Of a DNA stretch of 64,000 bases, positions 22,574 through 34,910 are shown piece by piece; the first letter of the stretch is position 1, and every line of letters starts with the position of its first letter. Location: NCBI RefSeq assembly GCF_041260155.1, contig NW_027248395.1, positions 62,001-126,000 on the forward strand. The letters are read 5' to 3'. Origin of the DNA: Ptychodera flava (taxonomy: Eukaryota; Hemichordata; Enteropneusta; Ptychoderidae). The notes beneath the pieces are model-generated. The model was not told where the DNA came from, ran no database searches, and saw only the letters and a program-made list of their open reading frames with translations. Position numbers and translations under genes: made by a program.

Positions 22574-23847
22574 TACCCCGGCGAAATGTCAACTTTGGTG
22601 TACTATGGTCAACAAGGTATTTGATGGTTTTTGATGTTTGACCATGAACTACCATGGTTGGCCATGATATGAGACCATAGTAGGTATTCCAATACTACGG
22701 TTTATCATGGCTGACCTGTTTATGGATATCAGCTACCATGGTTGACCATGGTATTGATGACAGATTGTATGTATGACCATGGTTACCGATGGTCAACTAT
22801 GGTTGACCATGATATTTGATGACTCATGGTAGTTTAATTTTGATGCCCTATTTTCTTGATTATCATATTGATAATAGGCTGTATGTATATACACTCCTAT
22901 ATTTACATAGTTGAGTCTCTTGACATCATTCAAAGTTGTTAGAGAGAATAATGTCATTGCCGGGAAGCTTAGACCAATTTACTGTATTCTTGTTCATGTC
23001 AGAAGACTGTGGACAACTATCGAGCTGAATTTCTTGGAATTATTGACATGGAGGGCATGAAAGCACCGCTGCAATGTCAGGAAGTTAAGACTATCTCAGT
23101 CTCACTCAATGTTTGCCTCGAAACATGATATCAACATAGGCAAGGTCATAGGTCCATTGTCATTGGACCTTTGACCCTTTACCATGATGTCACATGTCAT
23201 AAAGCAATGCATTTGATTGGCTCATTTGAAGCAGCCATCTTCAAAATTCACTTCAAACAGTTTGTCTGTTCAGTGAACAACTGGAAAGTAGCTGTGCTTT
23301 TAACATCTATTTTAGGATAAATTTTGGATATTTTGCTCGTCGAACATTCAGGGAAACATTCAGAAGATGTTGGAGGATGATCTTTGATAGAATCTGAAGG
23401 GCTTGGCTGTTATTGCAGCGGACACTGTAATGGAGGCTAAGTTTGCTGATCCTTCAGCAAGTCTGTCAAGTTATAATGACACCAGTCAGGGATTACTGGT
23501 GTTTTGCAGAGTTTTGGTGAGGTTTATACCAAGATTTTTTCCGTTCTGACAATTTTCAACCCAAGGTTTTGATTCAAAAACCATCAAATACCATTGGTTG
23601 ATGATCATGGTTGACCAAGGTTAATAACATGGTCAACCACGTTTGATGCCCATGGTCAACCATGGTTAACCATGGTTAACTACCTTGGTTTACCGTGGTT
23701 GACCATGGTTGGTGACCATGGACAACCATGGTAATTTGTGCCATTTAACAAACATGGTTGACCATGAACTACCAAGGTTGACCATGGTCATATGACCATG
23801 AACTAACATGATAGTCCATGTTAGACCACCGACACTTTCGCTGGGTA
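22574..23847. mobile_element. Non-autonomous DNA element with TGGTTGACCATGG-rich ends
   Basis: The ends are inverted repeats: TACCCCGGCGAAATGTC at 22574 and the complement of GACACTTTCGCTGGGTA ending at 23847. Inside each end lie dense copies of TGGTTGACCATGG and variants (22610-22840 and 23590-23825), many of them self-complementary around CCATGG. About 700 bases of unrelated interior carry no long open frame. TA lies outside both ends, so a TA target is plausible. The paralogous copy C reads through this site (near 28107-28125) without the element, supporting an insertion. Confidence 0.75.
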
Positions 23848-23859
23848 AAACAGAGTATC

Positions 23860-25330
23860 AACTGCTTGCCTTTCAAGAACTATGTGAGACAATAATCCCA
23901 GTTGGGGAAGAATTGTGTTCAATATCAGCAAACTCTCTGGACCATCTGGACCATCACCTGTCAACACCGCTCAAGTGCAAAAAGTGAAGTACCTAATGCA
24001 TTAGTATCCCAGTGTAGATGTTGAGATTGTAGCAGTGTTATATCTGACAAGGGATGGTGGATATGGTAAATTACACTATTTGGCTTGAATGCATGCCAAA
24101 AACTTCAGAAAATTCTTATTAAGTAACACAAATAAGATGAACATTGTGATACAAATACACTGAACAGAAGAGTGAATGAGCACTGAACAAATCTCTTATA
24201 TTCATTCACTAAATATCTTCTACAGACCTAAAAATTGCAAAGTATCTAACACTACTTTTTGTGCATATGTCTGGGATGGTATAAATGTTAGGACTAAAGA
24301 GTGTTGAGTGCCTGCTAAGCTAGTAGCCCGGTAAAATAGTGTTCTATCATAAAGTGTCAACACCAGATTAATGTGACAGTCATTTTTACCATTTTTTTCT
24401 GAGATTCCTCTCCTCTAAATCTGGGGTCAAGCTGAGTATTAAATAACTTCTCAGAGTCACTGTCTTTGACAATATTTTGTGTTCTGATATGCTTAGAAAG
24501 CAAAATGTTTTTTTCAAATAACCATTGGCTACTGATGTTTTGACAATATTATTGTAGAATCATAATAACCAGGAGAACTTCTGCCACAAGCATTTTTTAC
24601 AATGGAGAGGCTCTATTTTGGTAATTTCAATGAATTTGTCAAGATAAGGCTAATGTTCTTGCCTGCTTCATTTATTTGCATTGTAGTAAAGATATATTTT
24701 AACATGCTGACTTTGCGGTAAGTGCCTTATGAAGAGAATCTTTAATTCTGCTCATACATGCCTCACTTTTCATACAAAATACCATTGTTGCAATGAAACA
24801 GTTTTGCCAACAGACCAATTATAATTGTGTTTATATTTTTGGATAGACATTAGCAAATAATGAAAAAAAGTATTTTACAGCATAATTAAAGGCTCACATT
24901 CAACTCTTCTGCTTCTATGTTTCTCATTTTGGTTGCAAATGATTTTGCATAATCTTTAGCAAAGTAAAGGTCTTCTTTCAGATTAGCACAGAGTAGATAA
25001 AAATTGTCAACTGGGCTTGCTGCTCTTGACCATGTGATCTGTACACTGCCCAAACAAGGAAGCTCAATCACAGCGAATGGTTATTTGAAAAAAAAATTTG
25101 CTTTCATAACCAATTTAGGATGCCTGACTAGGTAACTCCCATGACGGGTAGAAATGATTAAGTTTTAAGAGTAACTCTCTAAATGACCTCTGAAAACCCA
25201 AGTACCTTCCATAGCAATAACAGGTTGCAGCTCATTTACATCTTAAGCATTGCTTGAAGATACTGCACTTAGTATAAGGCAGCTCCCCTGCATGTAAAAC
25301 ATGAACTTAAGCAATATCATTTTTCTGTAC
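23860..25330 (+). repeat. Triplicated block, copy B
   Basis: Matches copy A (14605-15541 plus 21709-22570) over its whole length at many landmarks, in the same orientation, with substantial divergence. About 24830-25010 is nearly identical to copy C at 27343-27525, unlike the rest of the alignment. No intact exon is evident; the piece corresponding to the 14690-14713 exon-like segment is TTTCAAGAACTATGTGAG (23870-) without a clear donor. Confidence 0.7.
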
Positions 25331-25379
25331 AATGGTTTCCCTATGGAGAGGGTAATGACAGTGTAGACATAGACAAGAA

Positions 25380-25890
25380 ATACTGCACAACATTTCATGA
25401 AACTTTTCACAGACGACAATCTTAGAACATCATGATGATATTGTGAGTGTCATTCAATTATCTGCTCATTTGAATATTTAATGAACTTTTGTTAGTAGTG
25501 ATATAAAACTAAAATTCCTGCATCAAACTTGATGATACGTGCAACAAATATTGATCTGTTATATATCTAATTATACTTGGAAGCATTTAGCAGTGCCAAG
25601 CTAATAAGTAGCTCAATTGAATATTTTATGAAGTTTTGTAATTAGTCATCTAACTCCGAAATAACTGCACCAAATTTGATGAATTCTGCTGCAGATACTG
25701 ATCTGACTGATATCTAACTGTGATTTAAAGCATTTAGTAGTGTGAAGTTAATTAATGGTTCATTTGCATATTTAATGAACTTTGTAATTAGGTATATAAC
25801 TCTGAAATTAGGGCACCCAAAAATTCACTGGAATCTGGTACAGATATCAATGTGATAAATATCTAATTGTACTGAGAAGTATTTGGCTGT
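25380..25890. repeat. Decayed units of the 6.3-kb repeat family
   Basis: Several diverged repeats of the pattern 'AAATACTGCA(C/T)CAAA-TTGATGAA-...-ACAGAT-TTGATCT' and 'CATTTGAATATTTAATGAACTTTTG' recur about every 120-130 bases, resembling 6290-6530. Confidence 0.6.
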
Positions 25891-26480
25891 GTCATCAATT
25901 TATTTTGCGATACAAGTCAATATGGCCGCAAGGTGGCCATATTTTTTTACGATTTTTCATGTCTTCGAATATTAATTCACACAACTGTGAATTGATTTTT
26001 TTCAAACTTGAGACAAAAGGAAAGCACTATGATCTACATGTGCCTGTGAATTTATTTAGTGATACGATCGAATCTGGCCACCAGGTGGCCATTTTTTCGC
26101 GATTTTTTATGTCTTTGAACCATTACTCAAACATCCATGTACTGATTTTGTTCAAACTTGGTACAAAGGCAAAGCACTATAATCTTGATATGCACGTCAA
26201 GTTATTTCGCGAAACGATCGAATATGGCTGCAAGGCAGCCACATTGTTTGCGATTGCTTCATGTCATTTAATCACAACTCAACATCCATGAACAGATTAT
26301 GTTCAAACTTGGCACAGAGGCAAAGCACTATGACCTACATATGCATGTAAGTTAATTTGCGAAAAGTTTGAATATGGCCGCAAGGCGGTCATTGTTTTGC
26401 AATTGTTTTATGTCATTGAACCAGAAATCAAACATCTGTAAACTGATTTTGTTCAAATTTTGAAAAAAAAAACTTGTCAC
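25891..26480. repeat. 150-bp satellite, four diverged units
   Basis: Anchors TTTTGCGATACAAG, TTAGTGATACGATCGAA, TTTCGCGAAACGATCGAA and TTTGCGAAAAGTTTGAA recur at about 25902, 26055, 26205 and 26355. Each is followed by ATGGCCGC(A/C)AGG-type and TTCAAACTTGG-type segments. Same family as 5011-6243 but a distinct subfamily. Confidence 0.8.
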
Positions 26481-26989
26481 AGAGACAGACAAGAACAAAA
26501 AATACCATTTTTTATACATAGAGAGCAAAACAGAATAAGAATGAATTCAGTTCGTGCTGACACAGATTTTCTGTCGCGAGGTTTTAATGTCAGTGGACAT
26601 TGTTGATTTTCATCGCATGTTATTTTTCACACTTACAGCTAAAACACAACTCAGACACTAAACACACCAAAGCAAACACAAGACGAGATGGCTGATGTGT
26701 TAAGCCACTTTCCCTTTATTACATTGGAAACATTTGTTTCAATCTTTAAAACTGCATGTCTGTGTGACTTTAAGGCAGTCTAAAAATAATCACTTATTAA
26801 AAAAACTGACATCAGCAGTCATTCATTGGACATTCCACAAATTACATTAGTTTGCAAATCATAGGTCATATGCAATTTGCATCAAGGTCATTCCACAGCA
26901 ACCAAGACACCAAAGATTATAACCAAGCAGACAAGCGGGACTGTGTCATCAACGATGACTTGTTCTCTAAATAAACACAGTGGAGCTAT
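26481..26989. other. Non-coding; one repeat terminus
   Basis: No gene seen. The segment GACTGTGTCATCAACGATGA followed by CTTG (26940-26963) repeats the terminal hairpin found at 6781-6803 and 44016-44039. Confidence 0.5.
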
Positions 26990-28080
26990 ATCGGTTGCTA
27001 GGTCGCTTGTTTCTTTAAGTTATCTTTTTGAATGTTTTGACAATGTTTGTTGTACAATCACTTTATTAGTTTAATACAAGCTGAAAATCGTTGCAACAAC
27101 AGATTTTACAATGGAGGGTTCTATTTTTTAATGTCAATGAATTTGCCTTGATAAGGCTTAAGATCTTGCCTGCTTTGTGCATTTGCAATATACTGACTGA
27201 TATTTTTGTACGTGCTGACTTTGCTTTAATTGATTTATTTAGAGAATCTTCAATTTTGCTTACAGGTGCTGCACTTTTCATACAGAATCCCGTTTTTTTT
27301 TTTGCTTTTTAACGTTTTTTTTTACCAACAGAACAATAATTGTGTTTATATTTTTGGATAGACATTAGCAAATAATGAAAAAAAGTATTTTACAGCATAA
27401 TTAAAGGCTCACATTCAACTCTTCTGCTTCTATGTTTCTCATTTTGGTTGCAAATGATTTTGCATAATCTTTAGCAAAGTAAAGGTCTTCTTTCAGATTA
27501 GCACAGAGTAGAAAAAAATTGTCACCTGGGCTTGCTGCTCTAGGCTGTGTGCTCAGTATACTAACCTACCAAGATAGCTCAATCAGAGTCAATGGTTATT
27601 TGAAAACAAACTAGCTTTCCAAACCAAATAGGTTTCTTCAGTGACCAGTAGAGATGAGCAAGTTTTATCGGTAGCCCTTTGAATGGCTTCTGGAGATCCA
27701 TGCACCTACTGTTTCCAACAATAACAGGTTGCAGCTCACGTATACTGTATCTATATCACTGATGCACAATACTAGCTTAATGTAAGGCACTGATTTTGGC
27801 ACTGAGTTTGAAATCAAATATTCAATGCCATGTCTGTTATCTTTCTCTCTAAAGAAATCAGCTTAACTTTTCCTAACAGCTCTATACTTCATTTTTCGCA
27901 GAAGCTGGTTTATAGAATTACCATTCCAGAGAAAAAGGAAGATTTCAGTGCAGTAGATAAGGTATTGTTCCTACCATTGAAATATTTGCAACATTTTGAA
28001 CATCAACTTTTTAAAATTAAGCATGCACAATGCCTTAAGCAAGTTGATAAATGTTAATACATTAGGAAAAAAAAATTTAT
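26990..28080 (+). repeat. Triplicated block, copy C
   Basis: Third copy of the block, in the same orientation, lacking the left third. Landmarks include ATGTTTTGACAAT, TTTTACAATGGAGGG, CTTGCCTGCTT, AACTCTTCTGCTTCTATG, AACAGGTTGCAGCTCA and TTTTCCTAACAGCTCTA. This copy keeps the best exon candidate (27902-27961). Confidence 0.7.
27902..27961 (+). CDS. Candidate 60-nt phase-0 micro-exon, unrecognised protein
   Basis: The acceptor TTCATTTTTCGCAG lies directly before 27902 and a donor AAG|GTATTG follows (GT at 27962). The 20 codons are open and read KLVYRITIPEKKEDFSAVDK, phase 0 at both ends, so the exon could be added or skipped without changing frame. Copy A has a shortened version lacking the middle and with an in-frame stop (22448-22475), showing that the segment duplicated with the block. 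The short hydrophilic peptide has no identifiable domain. It may belong to the same host gene as the charged exons at 7.8 and 10.7 kb, which is inference from strand and phase only. Confidence 0.4.
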
Positions 28081-29247
28081 TACTGATTGTTAACAGAATA
28101 TCAACTGTACCATTAGTCTTCAAATGGAAATATATACTTAGTTGAACTTAAGAAAATCTGCGCAACAAATAGAGCTAGCTTTAGAAACACAGTGCTGCCT
28201 AAAAATATGTTCAGACTTTGGCTGGGAGACTTGTCATTTTATTTGATGCCATGCCCAAGTTTTTACTGTTTGTGGTTTTGTCAAGCATGGTAGCAAAACA
28301 CTGCTGTTATGGCAGTTGCAAGAATAAATCATGTTACATTGACAAAGCCTACATGAAAGATTAATAATCTAATTTATTTATTAATCAAGTCGCGACTTGG
28401 AAAATGCAACACCAGTTTTCGCTTCATCTCTCAGTTTATTTTGAAATATCATAAAATAATTACATTTCTATAGAAAATAATAACTTTTCTATAGGCACAC
28501 CAATGCGGCAACTTCTGTGTTGAGGCAATATCAAACAGCAGCACCTTATGACAACAATGCACGCCAATAGATCACAGGGGTTATTCAGATTTCCAATCAG
28601 ATAAATTCTCACTGAGAACGACAACAAAATTTACTGTAATTTCAGATATTTCATACAATATTTGTTAGTACGTTTTGCACAGATAGGATATAGTTGTAAG
28701 AGAGTGCCTGGATTTGCTGACTAAGAATTTAAATAGTTGCAAAACAAAGTTGATTAGAAGATGAATCCTTACTGGTACAGTTCAGCAGTATGGGTATCAA
28801 TACGTAATGACAAAATTGTTGCACATTATTAGGCACACACAAGCATGCCATCCTGATTCCCAAATCAGATTTGTTCTAACACAAATTAATTGACTCAGAT
28901 CTATCTTCTTGAATGATGTAAGATAAAATGTTTGAAGTCACAAAAGTACTAAAAGTGATTAAAAATAGTAAACAAGACAAGGTAGACCAGCTGGCTGATG
29001 ATAGTATTGACTAATTATGTACACTGGTAGTCAAGACAAACAATGGCATGAAGGAAATACTATCTTTCCGCCGATTCTCAGTCACAGCTTATTATTTAAT
29101 AGCTTATTGAACTTCAGCAACGTCTTGTTTGACTAGTTTAGGACATGTTTTGCCCTGGGACATCATTCTCCATCAGCATTTAACATTTGCCATGCCAATA
29201 TTGTTTTTTATGAATATCTAGAACTGTTATTGACCCCTTGTTGAAAC
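28081..29247. other. Non-coding; nothing recognised
   Basis: AT-rich sequence up to the left end of the Kolobok element. No long open frame, repeat or RNA gene that I can support. Confidence 0.4.
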
Positions 29248-29251
29248 TTAA

Positions 29252-29280
29252 AGGGATGGTCCACCCAAAATATAATCTGC
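29252..29280 (+). repeat. Left terminal inverted repeat of Kolobok copy 1
   Basis: AGGGATGGTCCACCCAAA plus about ten partly matching bases. The first 18 bases are the exact complement of the right end (37907-37924). Confidence 0.9.
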
Positions 29281-29564
29281 TGTATACAGGTGTATATATA
29301 TGCCAGAAACGCATTTATCATAACTTTTTGCACAGAATGTGCGGTTTGTTGAAGTTATACACGAAAATAAAAATTAAAATCGGCCAATATGGAGCCTTTT
29401 CTATTCGACTGTGGGTAGCCATATTTGCTACTCATCCGTAAAGCATGCCGGGAGAAATACCCGGATGATGACGTAAAGTTTTCGGGTTTTGATGCATCGG
29501 CTAGGGGGTCTGATCTAGGGAGTCTCGTCTACCTACAACTTGTGTGCACGGGAACAACGGAAAC

Positions 29565-29917
29565 ATGCCTGCCTGTAAATATTACGGATGTGACAATGAT
29601 CGTGAGCGAGATTTGGATAAAGCATTCTATATCATTCCCAACCCGATGAAAAAACCCGCCTCTGCAAATTGTGGCTGTTAAACATCGGCACTGACATTAG
29701 TTTTCAAAACTATAAGTACAGTTCAAGTTTTTGCGTATGCGAAGACCACTTTCAAGACGATGACTTTGTCGGCAGTTCGACGATTCACAACCAAATCGGA
29801 ATAAGGAAACGACTTCGAGATGGTGCCGTACCGCAAAACTACTGGAAAACGTTGGTGAAAAGGAGCTCGAGGACATCGAAAAACGATTGAGAGAAACTCT
29901 CTCCGTAACAGAAAAGA
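29565..29917 (+). pseudogene. THAP-domain exon of the Kolobok transposase, frameshifted
   Basis: THAP is a C2CH zinc-finger DNA-binding domain used by several transposases to bind their own ends. The ATG at 29565 begins MPACKYYGCDNDRERD; the first two Cys are at 29574 and 29589. In another frame follow CKLWLLNIGTD and CVCEDHF (Cys 29738-29740, His 29747-29749), completing C2CH. An AVPQNY segment matches the conserved AVP box. One missing base near 29650 and another near 29850 split the frame. After the second, the frame reads EDIEKRLRETLSVTEK into a donor GAAAAGAG|GTTAGT (GT at 29918). The domain is therefore clear but currently broken. Confidence 0.85.
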
Positions 29918-32019
29918 GGTTAGTTGGCAATAATTTATGATTTTTCTGAGCCGCCGGAGAGTTGTGTTTTGATCACCTTTCTCACCAAAAAGTTAACTTG
30001 TTATACTTGTTATTCGGACGACATCGCATAGGTATTTAAAAACATAAATATCGTGTTATCAATTGAATCAAAGGTTTGTTTTTGCGCGGTCATATTTCAT
30101 CACAACAACGCAACTAGCGTCCGCGTCACAACACCGGAAACGATCCATACGGTAAAATGCCTAGTCTGACAAGGGTGTCAAAGAATTCAGGAAAGGGATT
30201 GATCGACTTTCTCACAACTAAAAATCACATCATGCTAGATATATCGCATAATTTCTTGTGCATGGGAAGACATTTTGTCAGTAGTCATTTATACTCTGCT
30301 AGTTCTGAATTAGAAGCTTTGCGTAGATGATAACGTTCATCATTATGGATCGCAGGCAAATGTCCGACATGAGCAAATATGAAGTTTTGTCTTACATGTA
30401 GACAAAATATTGACACGTCAGACTAAACTTTATAATTCGGCTTTTGTGTTGTAAGTTCATTTATTTTCTCGAATTTTATGCGTATCGCAAAAGCAAATTA
30501 GAGTCGAAAAATACTTAGAGATTCCGCCACTAGGCCTACATTGTAAAATACACAAATAAATTGTCGCATTTTTAGTGAAGTATACTTTCTAATGCGGAAT
30601 TACGACGGATTTTTCCCGAAACGATCTATAAGGAATTCTCGCTAAGTTTTTGATTGTTACTTGTTTTATGCTTGTTTTATGATTTGTGTGCCTTGAAGCG
30701 AGTAGGTCTGTTCACGGTTCTTTTTGGTACCGTGGTCGGTATCGACATTGCAACAAGTTGACAGCAGACAAACGGCGACTCGGAACCGCGGTTTCCGATT
30801 AGCTCACGACCAGTTGATTTGTTATTACACAGGAAAATTTTAATATTGTTTTACGTCTGCTTGTTGAAAGGATAAATCGTAGTTTAATTTTGTGCCGCGA
30901 GAACAGTTAGTGTGTTTGAAGTTTAATTTTGTGCCCCGAGAACATTAAAAGTGTGTATAACATCTATTGTTTCGCTTGACGAAGGACACTCCATTTCAAG
31001 TCGACAACTGAGCCGTTTCCGGTCGTCCGCTTTGTCTCCCTCCCTCCCTCCGAGCTCCCCATGGCACTTGAAATTGTCTCGTAAATCTGTCACTCCTTTT
31101 CCTTGGTATAAATTTATATCAGCTGGACAACTAGCACTCTGAGTTCGCATTTTTCGATAAAAAGTACGTTGTTATTAAAAAGAAGTGTCCATATTTTGAA
31201 ACCAGCGTTTCAATGGCAAAATAGGTGGAGCAAATTCGACATTCAATCCTATTCGAGCGTTTGAAATCCAACGACAAATCGAGAATAGCTTGCAATGCTT
31301 ATCGAAGTGTTTTGCCCGAAAACATATCAATTTGGTCGCTAAGTTGGCTTCGTCACCAGGCGATCGAAGATCCGTTCAACTCCATGCATTATAAACTTGT
31401 ATGGCTTCCTATGGTAACTGGTCGTTTCCGTACCCAACAGTTACGGCCGAAGTCGTTTCCAGCACTGAATTTCCCAACCCCACTGCAAGCTGTTTTGGCT
31501 GCGGGACCCGGAATATTTCGGCAGTCGATAACTAAGCGATATTGCTTCAAGTGTTTTTGTACTAGTTTAGTTTACATGCATAGAGCTCTTGTCGAACTCT
31601 ATTGAACGTGTGCTTTAGTTTGCTTTCACTTTCACGGGCATGTCGGGCATGAACGGTGAACGAACAAAAAGTTCGTTCAGGTGCCATGTGGTAGCGGCCT
31701 CCCTACGTACTGGTCACTTTCTTTTCCCAATGAGGGATTTGATTTTAGCAGTTTGTAGTATAAATTTAGAGAGTTCTAATCAATTGTAGCGTGACAGGAC
31801 ACTGGTCTGATTACTGAGAAGAGAGACGCTTGAATGTTTACACTTCAATGACCATTATAGTGAAAAGAAAAATTGAACCCCTCCCCCATCCACCCACTGT
31901 CCGTAGACACTTTACCGGTATATATAGAAAGGTGATTAAGTAGTTATATTGAAGTATACTAATTGAATATATGAGCACAATGTATTCTAAATCAAAATTT
32001 TCTGTGCTTAATTTTATAG

Positions 32020-32464
32020 TTTGTGGACAAATTGATTCTGGAATCAGAGACGCAAGAACTGGTTGAAGAAAATGGAAATCAACTGATCCAACGCATTGGT
32101 AAGTGCATTTCAAATTTCATTGTAAAATTTAGAACCCATGATCACCAATCATTTTTTGTTACATAACGTCAAACAACACTGCTTTGGTATCAACGAACTT
32201 GTATCATTTTCATAGCTGTGACTTTTGATGATAATTGTAATTGGATGTATTGTATGCATGCATGAGCTTAGAACAATATTCATCTTACAGCTATATGGCA
32301 TTGTACAAAATACATTTGATGTGCGTCTTTAGCATAACAATGTTCTCATTAATCCAACAGTTAAAAAAGTCAAGCGACATGATGACAATAACACCACCAT
32401 AGTAGTTGAATCTGGACAGAATGGGACCATATGTCATCCAACATTACTCACAAGTCAAGATCAG
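32020..32464 (+). CDS. Kolobok transposase exons 2 (32020-32098) and 3 (32361-32464)
   Basis: Exon 2 follows the acceptor GCTTAATTTTATAG and ends at GCATTG|GTAAGTG. It encodes a Glu-rich helix (KLILESETQELVEENGNQ), likely coiled coil. Exon 3 follows TTAATCCAACAG and ends GATCAG|GTGTGT, encoding KKVKRHDDNNTTIVV and onward. Exon 2 ends in phase 1 and exon 3 restores it, ending in phase 0, so exons 2, 3 and 4 join in one open frame. Coordinates cover the two exons and the 262-bp intron between them. The link to the THAP exon is less certain because that exon is frameshifted. Confidence 0.65.
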
Positions 32465-32898
32465 GTGTGTATTGTTTTATATGTATAAACTGTGTTTTTT
32501 TCTGAATTTCTGAATAACTTTAAACATTACAATTGCATAAATATTCACTAAATACTGTTTCACTGTGTAAGTTGCATTGAAGTTATAAGCAGCTGAAATG
32601 GTTTCAATGCATGTGGAATATGTGAATTTCCTCTATAATATAACAAAAATATCTTTCCATGGGCAAAAGAGTTTGCTTTGACCTTGTTGACCAAGTTTCC
32701 ATGTGTAATGAAGAGATTTGTTAAATCATAAAGTCATTTGACTGAGGACAAGTATACTCAAGAATTGTGGGTATTTCTGTACTTTTTGTATTACTTATAT
32801 TCAGAAATATGATAGGAAGACTGTTTCTTGTCAAGAAGAATCATTTAGCATTTATAAAAAAATAATCTGACTGATGCATTTTATCTTTTTATGTACAG

Positions 32899-34861
32899 TG
32901 CATTTCAAAACACACCACTGCAGAAATTGGTATTCAAACCATGGAAAATGCAAGTAATGATGTTTGCACCCAAACTATCCCAAATCAACAAGATGCTTCA
33001 GTACAGACTGACCTGGATACACAGCTGTCATACTCTCCATGTCCAAATTGCAACATAGATGTCACCAGAAGAGTGACAACCACCCGCATGATCACACCTA
33101 TTCCCAGAAATCTAGAAGTGTTGAAAATATCGAAAGATCCCATACTCCAGAACCAAGAATCATGATGACATCCCCCTTCAATGCAACATCCACACCAACA
33201 TGCAAAAACGATCAGATACCCATGAAACAACACTGTCTGACATCACAAGTCAAGACATGGACACATCACAGTCATCAATAGAAAGTGACTACGATGACGT
33301 AGAAGACCTGTCATTTAACCCAGACTCAGTTGAAGACAGCCTCACCGACACAGAAGGCGATGAACCATGCGATATTGCCAAGTCATTAGCTGAAGACAGA
33401 AAATTCATAGTTTTTGAGCAACAGTTAGATATTCTGCTAAACTGTTTAACCTGTCCCCAGTGTAATAGCAGCACATCCCCTGACGACACTAAGAAGAAAA
33501 CTACAGATGGCACACTACTTTCAGTCACAACATTCTGTTTCAATGGACATCGCATTTTACAGTGGGACTCTCAACCATGTTTTGGCAAGATGCCTGCTGG
33601 TAATCTACTGGTGTCTGCTGCCATACTGATCAGTGGTCTATCCTATCAACGCATCAGTCATTTTGCCATGCTTCTCAACTTAGAGTTTATTGGCAAATCC
33701 ACATATTTTCTCAACCAGAAGAACTATGTGTCACCATCCATCAATGCAGCTTGGGAAGAAGAGCAGAGAACAATTATCCAAGATAATTCAAGAACAACAG
33801 TCAACATTTGCGGAGATGGTCGGTGTGATTCACCTGGGTACAGTGCCAAATACTGCACATACACCGTTATAGATGAGGAATCCAGCAAAATTCTAAACTT
33901 CAGTTTAGTTCAAAGCAGTGAAGTTGGCAGCTCAAGTAGGATGGAAAAAGAAGGATGCAAGAGAGTTGTGGATTATTTGACCAGTGCAAATATAAATATC
34001 AACATCCTTGCTACAGACCGGCATGTTCAAATCAGAAGCATGTTGCTGAAAGAATACCCAGGTATAAAGCACCAATTCGACGTATGGCACTTCTCCAATT
34101 CAATCAAGAAGCGACTGACCCAAGCTGCAAAGAAGAAAGGGTGTGAAGATCTCAACCCCTGGATCAAGTCCATTTGCAATCACCTCTGGTGGTGTGCTGC
34201 TCAGTGTGAAGGTGATGAACAGCTACTGGTGGAAATGTGGTCATCAATTGGGTACCATGTGGCCAATAAGCACAAATTTCCCAGGAGGTTTAGCAAAGTG
34301 AAAGCGTGTGTACATGGTCCCATCAGCAGAGAAGCTGAGAGAAAGAAGAAGTGGATGAAGATGGGAAGTGCACCACACAAAGCCTTGATGTCTATTGTCA
34401 CTGATAAGAGAATCCTGAAGGACATCAAACACCTCAGCGAATTCTGTCATACTGGTAGTCTTGAAGTTTACCATAGTATGATGACCAAATACGTACCAAA
34501 ACGTCAAGAGTTTGACTATGAGCAGATGTTGGCCCGAACCCAACTTGCTGCACTCGACCACAATGCAAATGTGGGCCGGGCCCATCGAAGAAACAAGAAT
34601 GGTGACTTGCAGTGGAGACCTGTATGTCCAAAAGCTACCAACACATGGATAGTGAAGAAAGTGTATGAAGAAAAGTCCTACGAGTGGGCCAAGCAGCTGA
34701 TAGTATCCACCCTGCTGCAAAAGATAGGACATGACAAAAGTGTACCAGTGGCCAGTACAAGAACACACCATGTGAATAGTCTCCCAAAGAATATAGCACC
34801 TGTGCCAGCACCACCAAAAGAAGATCTGCTACAAAGGTATCAAAGCCGGTTTCAGCGATGA
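32899..34861 (+). CDS. Kolobok transposase catalytic exon (553 open codons from 33200)
   Basis: The transposase would cut and rejoin the element at TTAA. The exon starts after TTTTTATGTACAG at 32899, in phase with exon 3. The first frame (IQTMENASNDVCTQT) is open to about 33160. At least one frameshift then moves into the long frame, open from about 33125 and with its first ATG at 33200. Counting from that Met: CPQC (85-88) with C113/H117, a zinc-ribbon-like cluster; CGDGRCDSPG (D206/D210); LATDRHVQIR (D273); FDVWHFSNS (293-301); GSLEVYHSMM (E422). These are the presumed DDE residues of a Kolobok transposase. A polyadenylation signal AATAAA follows at 34905-34910. Apart from the N-terminal frameshift the catalytic exon is open throughout. 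Confidence 0.85.
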
Positions 34862-34904
34862 AAAAACTGACAATAGCACCGCAATGCAAAAGAAAAGAAA
34901 TGCA

Positions 34905-34910
34905 AATAAA
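34905..34910 (+). terminator. Polyadenylation signal after the transposase exon
   Basis: AATAAA 44 bases after the stop codon of the catalytic exon; plausible position for 3' end formation. Confidence 0.5.

Noticed and set aside
25891..26480. Regularly spaced repeats resembling an array with spacers
   Set aside because: Units are contiguous 150-bp satellite copies without unique spacers; not a CRISPR array, and the genome is eukaryotic.
29425..29649. 74-codon plus-strand frame over the THAP exon
   Set aside because: Out of frame with the C-x4-C THAP start at 29565; a shadow.
30951..31605. Open frames of 63-126 codons in the Kolobok first intron
   Set aside because: No domain, no supported splice sites, and partial matches in copy 2 are decayed without frame conservation.
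34244..34771. 175-codon minus-strand frame
   Set aside because: Antisense shadow of the Kolobok transposase catalytic exon; no domain.
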